DNA of 64,000 nt, from assembly GCA_914767715.1 (NCBI GenBank), contig OU612075.1:12152001-12216000 (forward strand), given 5' to 3'. Below are positions 44,801 to 59,800 of the stretch, piece by piece. The translations under genes and the position numbers were made by a program. The notes beneath the pieces were generated by a model, which did no database searches, was not told the DNA's origin, and worked only from the letters and a program-made list of their open reading frames with translations. Origin of the DNA: Membranipora membranacea (Eukaryota > Bryozoa > Gymnolaemata > Cheilostomatida > Membraniporidae). The first letter of the stretch is position 1; every line of letters begins with the position of its first letter.

Positions 44801-47800
44801 ATCTCAACTGTTGACTACAGAATTTGGTTTGATAGAATCATATAGAAGATTAATATAAAGACAGAAATGGCAACATTTATTAACAACTGTCTGTTGGTGA
44901 ATGAGCTCTCATAAATGAGGTTATAGTTGTTTATAAGTGAAAATGATTAACCGATAACTTACAGGTAAGCATGTAATATGTGGTCTGGTTGTGGCACGTA
45001 TTTATGTTTCAGAATTTAAGATTCTCGATTCGTTCATAGGTGAAACTGCTTTGGAGCAGATGTTAGCCAGCATGGGGTGTAGTCAGTATTGATTGATGTC
45101 GTGTTGGAAATAAAAACTCATAATATAGTGTTACTCTGCAAAATATAAAAACACCAACATAATTATAAAGCAGCTTTAGCGCAGAGCACGGCAGAAGGTT
45201 AAGATAAAAGTTTAACAGGTATTCTTTGCTGCTCAACCAACTTGAGCAAAGTGGTAAGAATTTTGATCAAGTTGAGTGTTTCGAGTAAGGTGGTGAAGCT
45301 GCCGATGGATATGTTTTTGCAAACCAGCCTGAATCAATGAATAATTCTGGTTTCCATAGCATGGGCTCATCTATTTAATTTATGTGAGATTGCTGATTGA
45401 AACATCCAAATCAAAGATGAAGGGATATATCTATTTGATTAAAGTTTGGGTAATAATGGATCATGCCAACATTCTGCCAATGCTAGCCTAAGAGAAAATA
45501 ACATGTTGCAAAACCCGTCTTATATCAATCCAGAAGAGGAAGGGTACTCAATATGGACATACCTTCATCAGCGTAGGCACATACAAGGCCATCAGCCAAT
45601 TCGACATGCCTCTTCATGCACAGGACAAGTATGACGGCCAGTATCACTATCTTCAGTGGGTGTGTGATACAAAACACTATAGATCAAGAATGAAATCAAT
45701 AATTATTCAAAACACTTGATAAAAAAAGAGACGAAAGTGGAAACTATACATAAGGACAGAACAGAACAAGAGAAATAACATTATTTGTAAAAACAGTGCA
45801 GTATTTTCTTGGACATTAGATATCAACAGGTTGTTTGTTCATTTTTTAGATGATGCATTTTCAAATGCATTTCGAGCACCAAGCTCTTCTCACTCAAATT
45901 CATCACAGAATCAAAACTAGACCATGACAGAGTGTTTGGGTTTTGATGGCAATAGTTTCACAGATTGAATATGAGTGTACAAATTATATTTTATATGTAC
46001 AGTATATGGAAATTATCTCAATTTTAACCACAATTTGTTAAATTGAAATTAATCCCATATGCATTCAATTTAAATTCATCAACTCACATTGAAGAAAACC
46101 TATGAGCATAGAGACGGACCATTCTACACTTCGAGAATATCCATAGCTCAGTCCATACAACATAGTAAAGTAAGTACAGATGAAACATGTACCCAGTGAG
46201 ACACACCATCCTATATACACACACCAGGCTGGAAACCTACAAAAATTAAATTCAATTCAATTAAAAAGATTTGAATATAATAAAAATCAACCCCAAATAA
46301 AATCAACCTCCAATACACAACCCTGATGATACATTAACTCTATGTATCTACATTGCTTTTTGTAAGCTTCCATAACAGGTGACGTTTGAGTAATAAGAGT
46401 GGATGCGAATGTGAAATGATATGAGTTACAACGATATAGAGCGAAAACCTCCATTTGTGAGAGTAAGTACTTCACAACCCATCATAAGAAGACGGAACTC
46501 TGAATCCAGCTAATGTCAAAAGTGACTAACATTGCAAAGCATGCATAAAACAACAACGATAACAACAATGTATCCGGAGAAGGCAATATTACAAAACCTC
46601 TAGTATTGTCTCTAGTCTAGTTAGGCATCCTGAGACTCAAAGGTGCTAACAAATCTGATCAGATTAAATCAGATCTGTACGGTTTCAGATCCAAATCTGA
46701 TCAGAAAAAGGCTTATTAAAAATATTGCTGTGACACATTTTTCAATTTAGAAGTGTTGATGATTTGTCTTTGAGCCTGAAATGTAGGTCGAACGGAAAAG
46801 TCACTTGTAATGATGTAGGTTGGCTGGACCTGAACCAGCTTTAACTTGTTGGACAAAACACCACAGTGAAAGATTAAAGTCAAAGGCAATAATGCAACAA
46901 AATTGCAGCAGTCTTTGCGTTATGCCCGATGAATGGGCAGCGTTATTCTAAATCGGAAGACCTTTGTGTAGGTCACTACTTTCTACTGATTATTTATGTT
47001 AGCATAACAGTATATTTCCTAAAGGTCACAGGCTTAGTTTCTTAAAACTTATATCTCATTTCAGATTGTTGAATCAAAAACCAGCAAAGCAGTGACTTTA
47101 AAAGGGAATTTGTCCTACACAGTGAGAGATACCCAACATGCTCATAGTTTTATCCCGAAGTATGTGTGATTGGTCCAAGTTTCAGAAGTGAAGTGAAGAA
47201 GTGAAGTAATAATAAAATACAATATCTGTAATACCGTGAGTTTTTGTCGGAACAAGTGTCAAAACCTATGTCGGCTGGCAGATTTTGTCACTTGAAATTT
47301 ATATCCTGTATTTTTGTATTGCAGTGATCAAGGCTGTATCTTTTTAGATACAAAATGTCGTCTATAAATATAATATTGCGGATCAATGATGGGATGTTCA
47401 ACAAGCATATAGTTATAATATCCGTTTAAATATGTTTCATAAATGATATCAAGTATGTACTTATATGGTGTTGGTTCAAACTAATAACTTTTTATCCTTC
47501 AAAAACTCTCTCTCTATTGTTACAATGGAAACAACTTCTCAGCAACAACATTTTCGATTGAAAAATGCTCACAACTTGTGGTGGGACAACTTACCAGAAG
47601 TTACTAGGGTCATAAGTTACTCCTGGTGGAGCATCATAGCCTATTTCCTGAATAGAACGTCTGACAACACGACCCTCTGTTACACCTCGCTGTTTCATCT
47701 CATGTTGAAACTCCAACGGGACCACTCGAGTGATAAACTGCCGACTAGATGTCAGCTCACCACCACCTTTGAACGGTTTATACTTCACAGCATATTTTGC

Positions 47801-50800
47801 AGCAGCTGCATAGAAAAAGAAAGATCTTTAGAAATTACCTCTCCTGGACAGGATTTGAGCAACATGTTACTAGATGAATGCCTCAACTTTAGAAGCTCTA
47901 CAGTTATACAATCTAGTAATTAGAACCCCTAAAACCATTGATATGAATTCATGGCTTGGTGTTTAACTACACTGTATGGCTACCTGTGGAGAAATGTCAT
48001 CATTATAAAACTTTGTGTCAGTAATTGGATCTAGCTTAATTTCTGGCAGCTTTAACATTATGCATAGCTCGACGTCCAAATAACAACCTTCAAAAACTCA
48101 GACAAGCTATTTGACAAATGTCTACAAAGGGTCGGCTGTAGCATTTATGAACTTTTGGACCAATCAAAGATAAGAAATCGCTTCCAGCAATCGTACATCA
48201 ACCATATGCTTGTTCAGAGTCAGATATGTTCACCTAATGAATATATATGAGTGCCTAAAACACAATCCAAGTTTCAAACCTTGTTTTTCCTCAAGCTCCT
48301 TCGCCTTCTTTAGTGCCAACGCTCTCTTTTCATTTTCCGTCTGCAATGCAGTCCATTCTGATTTGTGCGCTTTTGGAACAGGTTGAGCTACTGTTACAGC
48401 TGTTGCTACACTATAATGTAGGCCACAGTATATAAATATTAGCAATATTGGGTTTAGCTGTTTCAGCAACGAGTTTTTGGGCACCTCTAAGCAAAACTGT
48501 CTGAAGGATTTATTAATTGAAAATGTCAATCTATTAATTAAGTGCTGGATAAATGTATCATTACTCTCTTTAGAGGCAATCTTCAGTCGAGCTTCAAAGC
48601 CATGAAAATATTTTCTTGATCTTTGAAAATCTTTGGCTATGCAAGGCCCAATAATTTGAATCATCACATTCTCCTCAAAACAAAGATCATATATCAACTA
48701 AAGCGTTGTTGGCTACCTATCTCTTTTGTGCTCTTTTTCTTTCTTTTTCTTGTTATCTTCCTTTTCTTTCTTGTCGTCTTTTACCTTCTTTCTCTTGTCA
48801 TCATCTTTTTCTTTCTTATCCTCTTTTCCCTTCTTCTTCTTTTCATCTTTGCCTGCTGCATTCTGATTGATGTTTTCCATTTCAATACAAACAAAATCTT
48901 CATCTACAGATGCGTTTGCGTTTTGGTTGATATGCGATTTCTTTTTCTTTTTACTAGAAGCTTTGGATGCTGCCTGCAGAAACACAAGAACATGAATGGA
49001 TCAAATGAGTGAAATATAACAATTATGTCAGTTAATGCCTGACTATAGCATCATGCTTTTAATGTTGCTTGTATCAATTAAATTGTAAAAAAATGATATG
49101 CACACATTGATTCTTCTCTCACAGATTTTTCATAAGAGAGGACCATCAACACATCATAAACCCTTGTGCATGGTTAAACTGGAAAATATGTGTTGACAAA
49201 TCATGTATCACTTGGATGATAATTAATCAAGATGCCAAGACCAGAAAGGAAAACTTCTCATATAATATCCAAAGCTAGATGAATTACATGCCAGGCAGTT
49301 GAGAATATGATTAAGAAAAATATTGATTCCAACAAATGAAAAATGCAGACATTTCATCTTACTGCTTGCTATGAATAAGCATAGGGCACACACAACCCCG
49401 TCTGCAAGCCCTAGTCGAATGCTTATTCCAATTTCCTAAAAGAACATTAAAAACATGTTCATCTTTTTCACACCTTGCTATGCCTTCGCTCTGAGCCTCC
49501 TTTTGATTTCGTATCCTCATTGTCAGACTTTCCACTTTTACTCTTTCTTCTTTTAGATGAGCCTGCTGATGATACCCGCCGCTATGAAATATCAAACCAT
49601 GTCAAACTGTATCGATAAGCGTTCAACATCTCATTGAGAGGAGACTTATTCAAACTTTTAATATTCGCAATACTTTAACTGTGCATATTGGCTGCCAATA
49701 ATCAAAACAATAATAATCAGTCGGTCAGTCATGCTTTTAATTTTTTAGGAGAAAAATTGGTGGTTTAGGAGTCAAGCTGAGTAATTTGACAGTGAACAGT
49801 TCAGGAAAACTTATATCATCTCAATCCCTCAGCAAGGGGAGCTTGTGCATGATAATTTTAAGAAGCCCTCCAGGATAAATATATCCTTAAAAGTGTTCCT
49901 CTTCATCTTGTCAGATCAAAAGTGAGACACATCAAGTATCTGACCTTGTGTGACAAGGTTGGATCTGGCATGTGTGGCTGATTGTGATACCTTTTGTGTC
50001 TGAGTAATAAATCTTAGAATAGGAAATCAATAACTCCATCACAGCTATCGCTAGATAAGATCATAGTTTAGAAAAGTGCACAAGGACCGTAAAGGGAGAG
50101 ATAGCTGTAAAAGCTTGTTGGTTTCAGCTGGCTTTATCAAGTTCGTATTTATGATTCCCTAGGCATTAGCAGAGGTGTATCAAATTGTAACTGTCAGGGT
50201 ATTGCCTGCCTTACCATTGACTTATTTTCATCTTCTTCGACTTTATCCAGTTTTTCAAAGTCACCTCTTTCCTGGAAATAAAAAATTAACTCTTATGTGG
50301 CTGAACACATATACTCAATTCATTGATAATATGATATTGCATGTATATATATGTATATATATATATATATATTTTATAAACAATTTCACGTAATGTAAAT
50401 AACACATTATTGTAGACATAATGTATTATAATCAAATGAAGTTAGATTTGATTTGATATGTTATAAACATACAACAAACACATCTAAGAGTGATTCATTT
50501 GATGATGCACAAATTTACATCCTCCATGTTTTGCTTGTTTCCCCTGGCATGAAAGCAAATATATTAATCTAAAGTCTGCAAAATCCATTAAATGCAAGGA
50601 AAGAACCTTGCAACATAACTCTGAGGATGCTAATTTGAACATGAAAACACTGTCAAGTATTAAAGAATGCTCTTCAGATCCTACTGATAAAGGATCAGTA
50701 TGCTGGGTTGGACCAAGATATCATATTCCCCATTCTGCTCACATATGTTGGTCTCTCTGCACAAGGACATTTTACTCACAGGCTTTGGGGATGGTTCTTT

Positions 50801-53800
50801 AATTTCTACACTCTTTCTTCGATCACTTTTTCCAGATTTTGAGACGAGCAGACTCTTAGGAATATTCGTCAGCTTGTCCTAGAAAAAAAAAATTCTAACT
50901 GGAAGCTAAAATACATCTTGCACATCTCATAACTTAGCAACGAGCACTGATTGATGGCCCATCGCTCAAGAAAGTTTAATATTTTTCACTGTCTCAGTAT
51001 CACATTCAGACTCTAACAGATGGGAGCAAAGCTGTCATTAATCAGCACAGTGTATTGACAGTTGATAATGAAAATCCCGATCATAAGAATTAGTAGACCA
51101 TCTATTCAACTAATTGATACCAGTGTGTCAAATTGTGATTTGGGTGTTAGTGTTAGTGCCTTTTCACAGTCAAAGCTGCTCTTCTGACGTTCATTTCATG
51201 ATCATACACTGAACAATGGGTCTGTTACAAATTTCACATCGCTGAAAACTAGGAAATGTTGGTACAAATTAATTTAATTAACATTTGCTATGTTTACAGG
51301 ACTGATTTCACATACCAAAAACTTAATATATTGGAGAGGATGTGACTGTTATGGAGACCTAGATTGCAAAGTTCAGCTTTTGCAATTTCCATTGAAACCT
51401 ATAGTTATTCACTAAAAATTTGCAACCTTTATGAGTGCAACAGCGTCAGCTGGGTTAAGTCCACAATACTGGTAGTTTTTCAAAGTAAAAAATAGCGTTT
51501 CAGAGTTCTATGGAATAGGTAATAATTACGAATACCATAATCTGGAGTTATTGTTTACAACCTCTTCAAGGCGCACATACCAGTTTTTCTTGTGGAACAT
51601 TCCAGTAGTGTTCCCTGGTGAAAGTACCTGAAAGTTTAAAATAATAAGTATTTAGATAAGGTCATTGCCATTATTATAACTCCATCAATTCATTGGGATT
51701 TAAGTTACGAAAATATACGATGGCAGACATTTGCGCGGGATGACCTATTGCTGAAGATTCAACCACCAACAGTTAGAATGATGAAATCATTACTTGTATT
51801 TGTCATATTAATGAGCTAATGCTGGGATCCCGAAGATGTTTTTGGATAATTCCAGTGACATTTGCATGATAGACTTCTAAACTAGAATTTTCAAGTTGGT
51901 GGCCAGTGCAACGGAATTTTGCACTGATTGCCTGAGTGACTAAGAAGAAACGAACCTGGGACGGGTGGATAAGCTATGCCCATCTTCTTTTCCTGCAACA
52001 GAAAGACCCCAAAGCGGATTAATGCGTAGGAAAAGCACAGTTACCTTTCTGAGTAATAAATATGGATATTTCTTGATATACTGTCAACATGCTAATTTAA
52101 ATATATACGTAGGCTATCACAAAATGGGCTAAGTACATTCAAATGTGAAAAGAGCAACATGAAAAGTTCCAATTTCGAGCCTGATAGTGAGAATGGTTCC
52201 AAAAATCATAATGGTAATTGTATAGTGTTGAGACTATCACCCCAAATACAGAAAAGCAATAGTAGATTTCTTGATAAAGATGGCCGTGATTCTGTCAAGG
52301 TACCTCCTGACTTTCGAGCAGATTTTTATGATATTTTTTGTTGTTTGAATTTGCCTTGAAAAAATAATGAGGAAAACATCTGCATTTAAATAGGTCATAT
52401 TCCCTCAAATAACAAACATCTCACTCTTTATCACTTTTCGTTGAGTTTAATTTGTCCAAATTGTATTGATCTTTGAGAAGCTACACTGTTTTAGGTTTCA
52501 TAATATTTGAATAAAGAGATTTTCATCAGGTTCACTTTCCTTAGATATTAAATTATGCTAGACACCGGTGTGATAGGGCAAGCTACACATTGATTTTATC
52601 AGGTGATAAAATGAGTATTATTTGCATGGCTCATCCGGCATATCACTAAACAGTATAGAGATATCCCCACGTAGCCACGTGTTCCATGGAAAAATCTTGA
52701 ATATAACTCCAATCTGCCTGGTTTTTGATTACTGGGATATTTTCTAACACCTACATTCAAATTACCAATAACCTTATCATCACATTAGATTATTTATATT
52801 AAACACCTTTCTAGCTAACATGGAAAGAAAAGTTTTGAAAATGTTTAATTATCAGCCTAGCGGCCTTGTACAAAGAGGTACTTGGGTGCCAAGGTGAGTG
52901 AATACCCCCAATATAATTTGGTTGAACTACAGAGATGAGTTCATGAATTTTTTTTATCTGAACATAGTGCTGAACAATTTTCTGTTTGAATGTAGGTCAA
53001 ATTTTTGGTTAAGACCAGCGAATACATTCAATGAGCATAGTAGTATAAGATAACACCTACCATTTCATTAAATTAAATTTATCAAAGAATTATGTTTTAA
53101 AGCAATCTTTTGTGGTTTAGCCTGAAACTGATTATTTCAATGTTTGCACTTTTCTGATTCCAAGACCAATTATTTTTCCTGTGGTTTTGATGCTGTGTTT
53201 GGATTTGAGGGAAATGAATCATGGAAGATTTTCCGAAATGGGCGACTCCAATTACATAAGGTCAAGGTTTAAAAAAACCAAAGAACATTGTTGGGTGTTT
53301 TGGAGACCTAAAATCAAATCATCACACTCAAAATTCTAATTCTATTCACATCTTACCTTTTTCTTTTTGAATGCATCTCTCAGTCTTTTCCATTTATTCT
53401 CTGATCTATGGAATGTAAAACAGTGTTTTATATTACTGAAAGCAGCTCTTTAAACAAAGCAGACCCTACCAAATAGCCAATGGTATGTTTGCAAATACAG
53501 CTAATAAATTATCATATTTGTCTAGCGCCAACTATTATATTTGATCACATATTTATTTATCGACACTAGACCTACCAAACAATCCATATGTGGCAGCACA
53601 CATGTAATGCTGGTCCTGCACTCATTTGTTGTATTCATTTAGTATTAAGGCGTACAAAGCATATTATATTATACCAAAGTTTTCAGCCGCCTAGCAAGAT
53701 GATCTTACAGTTGTGCATTCGTGACTATTGGCTGTCAAGGAAACCAAATTGATAGTCATGTTTTCTCACCACTACTTGATGCTGTCTAGCGAATTCAAGA

Positions 53801-56800
53801 TAGGGTATTCATAACAGTTAAAAAGTAAAACTTACATAGGTTTTTTCTTTTTTGGTTTCGGTACCAGAGCATCAACACCATTCTGCAAGTATTGAGAAAA
53901 GAACTTTCAATTTAGGCTGTTACAAACTGCATAAATTTTCTCTCTAGGTTAGGAAAGGATAGAATCATCAACTAGTGATTCCGTTCAATACCAACAGCGG
54001 AACGCTAAATGGAGATGACAGATTTCATTCGAGAATTCGAAAAAAGCCGAATATTATCTCATGTGACAAAAACATTATAAAATATCCGGAAGGATAGGAA
54101 GATAATGACAGAGACAGATCCAGCAGATAATTTAAAATGTTTTGGGAAATTACTAGATATCAATTTGAAGCTCTAGCTAGGACCTCATATTGAGAAACTT
54201 CCCACACAAAATTAGTCAACAAATGCGGGAAATTAACTTTATATAAAATTGACAAGGTTAGCGTCCCTATATTTGTTGTTTACTGTCTGATTCCAATGAA
54301 GGGAACAACAAGCCTGAGTGCGTGATAAATTGTTCAGCATGCTCCACTTGACACATAGATTGTTGATTATGAAGATTAAATGGAAGAACTAGCTAAGACC
54401 CGACATTGAGCAATTCACATATTAAATTTCTAAGGCAGAAAGGGATATTCATTTAACGTAAAACTAATTAAAATTGTAATTAAAACCTCTTCGTTATAAG
54501 CATGGGTAAACAACAAGTATCATTGCAACCCACACAGTTCAACAGATTACAGCCTAGAATACATGCACTCTACTATCTAGGCCCTAGAAAACAAGTCACA
54601 AAACGGACAACATGTGCATTCCCAATTCATGGTATTTGATTATCTATTCAGATTAATTATAGGTAACCAGGAGATGTATTTGGTATCTGATTTTTGAATG
54701 ATACTTTGAAGCTGAATTTACACTGCAGATTTTACTGCGAGATTTCTCCCTCAGATATTCTCATCAGATTTGTCTGTTATACAATCTACCATTAAGAGTT
54801 CCAAAAATCTGAATTTCATGGCAATGCCAAAAACACGCATATTTTTGGTTAAAATAATAATAAGGCTCAAATAAAAGCAACAATCTGGCCAAATCAGCAG
54901 CGTAATTGCAGCTTTAGGGAAATGAATCATCCAAACATTCTCAATATTTTTATTTTTCAATACTAGCCTGAATCTGCTCGAGGTCGAAAAGATAGTCCTG
55001 ATCACTTATAATGACCCCAGCATCACCTTGCCAATCAGTTTTGGCTCTGATACGATTCATTGTGCTTATACCAGGGCGTGACTTCTTGAAGAACAGGATA
55101 ATGATGAAATGGATCGGGAATATAACGAGGCCCACTTGGATTCCAATAACAATGCTAGACAATGAGATTCGGTATGGTCCATACAACTCCAACTGTATAA
55201 TGGAAACGCACAGCATTATTATAGTTTTTGAGTGTCCCCTGGCTTTGAACTGAGCTTTGAATTGCTGTTCACATTCATTTAATAGTAACAACTGGAAAGT
55301 TTAAATGCAATAAATCTTAATAATAATAATATATAAATATTCTCACCTGATCCGCTGGATCCCTAGTTGTGATACCGTGAAACATAATACTACCAAGCAT
55401 TGTGAGCTGCAGTATTGTAAATAAGCAAACCAACCTCTGTAGTCTTTAAACAAAAGAAAACACTCACAGATATGAGAAAATACAAAATACTCCTTAGCAA
55501 TCTCTGACATGACTTCCGAATGGGGTATTGGGTGTAGTTGCACATGATCGGGATACGGCAGCAGAAAGGCAACTCAGACAAGACTTTCAAAATAATGATC
55601 AAAAGGGGGTTGTGTACATTTAAACGTTCAATCATCTGGTTTCTCCTTCAATAAATTGAAATGACATTAGGTGTTATACTTGAATTAAATGAATAGTGTA
55701 TATAAATGGTAAGAAAATTTATGACCAGGTATGTTGACCATATGATTGATTGTTTGTCTCCCCAGAGGACCAAGCACCACTAAGCAGCAACCAGTCTAAA
55801 AGACTTAAGAATATAGCCCCTTTGGCTATTTTAATATTTTTATTATTATTATTGACATTATTATGTGGTTGCTGGCTCTCATTTGCAAATCAAATATGGT
55901 TGACAGGATGTGTGTTAAAGGAACCCTCTCAATTTTTAAAGCTTAAGTTATTTGATCATTCACATAAACATCAAATCTGCGAATAAGGTGAGGATAGAAA
56001 TAAGCATGACCAAGTCTTATTAGGTACATTATGTTTACTACAGTCTGGTACAACACCACAAATGTCATGTAAAAATCCATGTTGTATATATTTATAAGTT
56101 GTTCCCCTTGGAAGAACCGTAACTTTGGTATAGAATAAAAATGTGTATCAGTTGCAATAGTTCTATTCTTTTCTATGAAGGCAGTATACAACAGTCAATA
56201 TATCAATGAAAAAATCTGTCAACAAACAGAGGGTTGTGGTGCCCAAATTTTCATGCCACCAAAATAACACTAGTTATTGATCATGTTTTTGACATGTTTT
56301 CTGTTTCAAAGGTGCAAGTAATGAGATCGTTATTGGGATCAAAATATCGGAGTATTGACACGTGGTATGTGACAACTAACTGCACAACACATTTTAACGT
56401 TATTCAGCGTTAAAACACAGCGCATGAGAATTGCTGCAATGTGAAAAAACAACATGCATGCAAATCAAACAATGTGAAAACGTGAAACCATGTTGCTTAC
56501 ACTGCAACAAACTTGAGATGATTTTATCTGCAGGAAGGTTGAAACAAAGTCTGAAGATGAAAAACCATCCAGACCCTCATCATATCAGCACTGAGCGGTA
56601 ATGCCAAGCATATAGATCAGCAAGAGATCAAAGCAGTGAATGAAGACAATCATTGTGATTCATCAAGGGGTGTATTACTTCTATCTTGGTGCTCACAATG
56701 GTCTCTGGAATTTTGAGGTGGTAAACAACGAAAAGTAACCAGAATGTAGGACAGAAATATGCAGGTATTATAAGTAACTAATATTTGACTAGGACCAGCA

Positions 56801-59800
56801 CAAACCAATTAACCTACTATGCGGAGGATGTTATAATGTCAAAGAACATTGAAAAGTGTCAGCATACAAAATTGACTTCCCTTTAATGGTTCAGGTAATG
56901 TTGAATTCAGCAACTTCATAAATTCTCTTGAATTATTGTAGGTGCATTCTGACTTTGGGATCTTTCATGCCCAAATTGGTGACACCATATATATTTTAAG
57001 TTAAGTTAGATACATCTGCACGGCAGATTTAAATATCCAAAGGCGTTAATCATTATCATTTTACATAATTTTACACAAATAATCAGCTCTTTTTTCATAA
57101 CTTACTATCAGTATGTTAAGTTATACAACCAACACAATTCAGTAGTTAGAAAACATTTACTAAGGCTTTGGACCTTTTGCCAAGTCTTTATTCCAGTGGC
57201 AGCAGGGGGTCAAAAACCAATCAGCATGTCAACACAAATCCTTTACACTGATACTGATCAAGTCGATTACAAAAGGGAGGTGCAAAATTGATGTGTGAAT
57301 ATATGATGGATGACAACCAGCTCAATTAGGGAAAGAGGTGAGAAATTAACACCTTTTGTTTCACAAATGATTACTCATTGTTCTGTCACTGGCTACATGA
57401 AGATTCAAATTAACACAAATAATGTGCGAGATCTAGCGAAGAGTGTGGCATGTACAATTGCAACAGAAAATATGACCAATAAGTTAGTTTGTAACTCCCT
57501 TATAATGTAGCCAACTACTCAACCATGTATTTTATCTGTAATGGATATGGAAATTCGATATTCAAAGGGTAATTCACACTAGACATCTCATTTAATTTTA
57601 CTGTTAACCTTGAGGGCTACCCTAGACTAGTCTGGGGTTCTTTTCACAGAATACGGTGTGTGCAGACAAGGTCCTTGTTAGGATGTGTGCCAGTACCAAA
57701 TCAGGAATGACCACAGGATCATACTGGACACAATAAGATCACAAGTTTTCACCCCAAACCATAAGACTACTCCTGTTTCCAATGACACAATCAGCTAACG
57801 AACACACATATGCTCAGAGCAATGTATATTTTATATGCATCAGTTGAAAATTAAATGGAAATAACTAGCGCTATTAATTACTTTTATTCAAAGGAGCTTC
57901 GAGCTTTTTCTCCACATGAATCTTGCAAAGTACACAGGTGGTATCTGCCATATTATTAATTGCTTTGGTCTGTGGATAGTTTTAAGTTATTAGATTTAGA
58001 TTTTTATTATATCATGACTCTTTTGTGTTTCTTTAGAACAATTATGTTTTTAATACTTTTATTGGCATTTATTGATCGCTTCAATTCAATTTCTATAATT
58101 CACGTGTCGACCATTAGAAGAGTTTCGTCTAGCGGGTCACATCCTTATATCTCAATATCCCAAAAACTGCCACCGATATTCATCATTTGTCTAATAACAT
58201 GTGTTGGTTTGAGTATCCCTAAGCTGCAGATGAATTACCGAATATACAAAACATCCCTGTTGTGAGTGTTTAGAAGCTGTTCATCCTCGATTGCCATCAA
58301 GCTGTTATTTGCAAGGACTGGTATTATGGTTAAGATGCGCCATAATTCACCACTCAAATTCGCAATATTTAGCTTCCCACATCCTATTCATAAGTCAGAC
58401 AGCTGACTCATTCTTGTAAAGCCATGTGGGCCCTATTTATGGTTTGACCAAGCTATTAAGCCTATATTTGTAATGCTTTTGATCTCATTTGGCAGAATTT
58501 GGTATTGCAACATGCAGAGATTAAATCTTTAACTGTATAGAGATATTTAAATCAATCTAGTTTGATTTGAGTATTTAAGGCAAAATCCCTACTCAGCCTA
58601 CTATCCAGAGTAGTAGCCTAGTTTGCTTATCATCACTTTATCCCTTATTAATATCATTTAATGAGGATTATTCAATTAAAGGAACAATCACTCATCATTT
58701 TATACCAAAGTCAATGTGTCAGACCCAAACATAGAAGATTTGGGATTACATGCAGATCTTTCATGTTCTAAGCTCTGCGGCTCTTTTGAGAATTCTGCCT
58801 GCCAACCCAACTAGTAACACTAGCTAGAAATTTGGAGGCTGGCTTAGCAGGAAGTCCACTGCAGCCTATTTCCGCCACAAATACTTCATAATGCGAGGCT
58901 TCATCTTGGTATTTAGTACTACATAGTAGCGTATTTTCCAATATGGCGAATCACGATCATGCGTATCACGGCGCATTCCATACATATCTATATATTATAG
59001 AGCAACAAAGAGGGACAATTTTTTGAAAATGTTGAGAAGAATTTTCTATACAATTTAGCTAATAATTCCGCCTCTGTACATAAGCTACTTGAGAGGTTGC
59101 CAATGCCCTTGATTAGACTATGACTTTCAATATTGACCCCAAATAACGAGGGGGGCTAATTTAGCTTTAAGAAAACAAACAGTCTCCACGCATTGATATT
59201 GCATTGCGAACAACCTATGATCAAGCTATCAATCGAAGTGTATGACTCTTATGCATGCAAGCCTGTTGTGCTGAAAACCAGTAACAGTGGTATTATTTGA
59301 GTATATAAATATCTTTTGTTTTCGAATAATAAGTGACCAAATGGGCGCTAGGGGCTGGATTGAATAATGGTGACTTCCAGCTTTATATTAAACAAAGTCA
59401 ATCATAAGCAGCTGTCAATAATTACCAAGTAGGGGTCTGTTAGCTATGAATCAAACAAAATTAATTGTTCTCCTTGCACTTGGTTCAATAAAAGTCAAGT
59501 TATAACAGGTAGACAATACTGGCGATCAATGATCTAGTATGTAAAGCGGTTGATGGTCTCAGTCGCCAATCACAAACTGATGTAACATGACACCATATAC
59601 TGAATCTGTCACACTAAGGATTGATCATTTCACACATTTCAGCCACAACAATGATCTGTTCGAAAAGTAACGTCGTCATTACACAAAAAATCAAATCAAC
59701 AGCTTCAGAAAATCACAAATTCTGATTCAATCACTCGGACCCTTGATAAAAATTGCCTCAGAATCTTGGCATTTGTTTCGATAACATCCGACGCCATGCA

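Noticed and set aside
46645-46710. Cluster of TCTGATCAGA palindromes as a protein-binding array
   Set aside because: Only two copies occur, in AT-rich intergenic-like intron sequence with irregular spacing. Chance is likely.
47465-47923. Plus-strand ORF of 152 codons
   Set aside because: It overlaps the PKD1-like exon 47805-47595 on the opposite strand, which has correct splice sites and phase. The ORF shows no domain.
48623-49012. Plus-strand ORF of 129 codons with a very hydrophobic Phe/Leu run
   Set aside because: It is the antisense of the Lys/Glu-rich exon 48973-48717. Its apparent membrane segment is the complement of AAG/GAA codons.
57960-58265. Plus-strand hydrophobic ORF of 101 codons in the 6 kb intron
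   Set aside because: AT-rich sequence readily gives Phe/Ile/Leu frames. There is no family feature or splice or promoter context.
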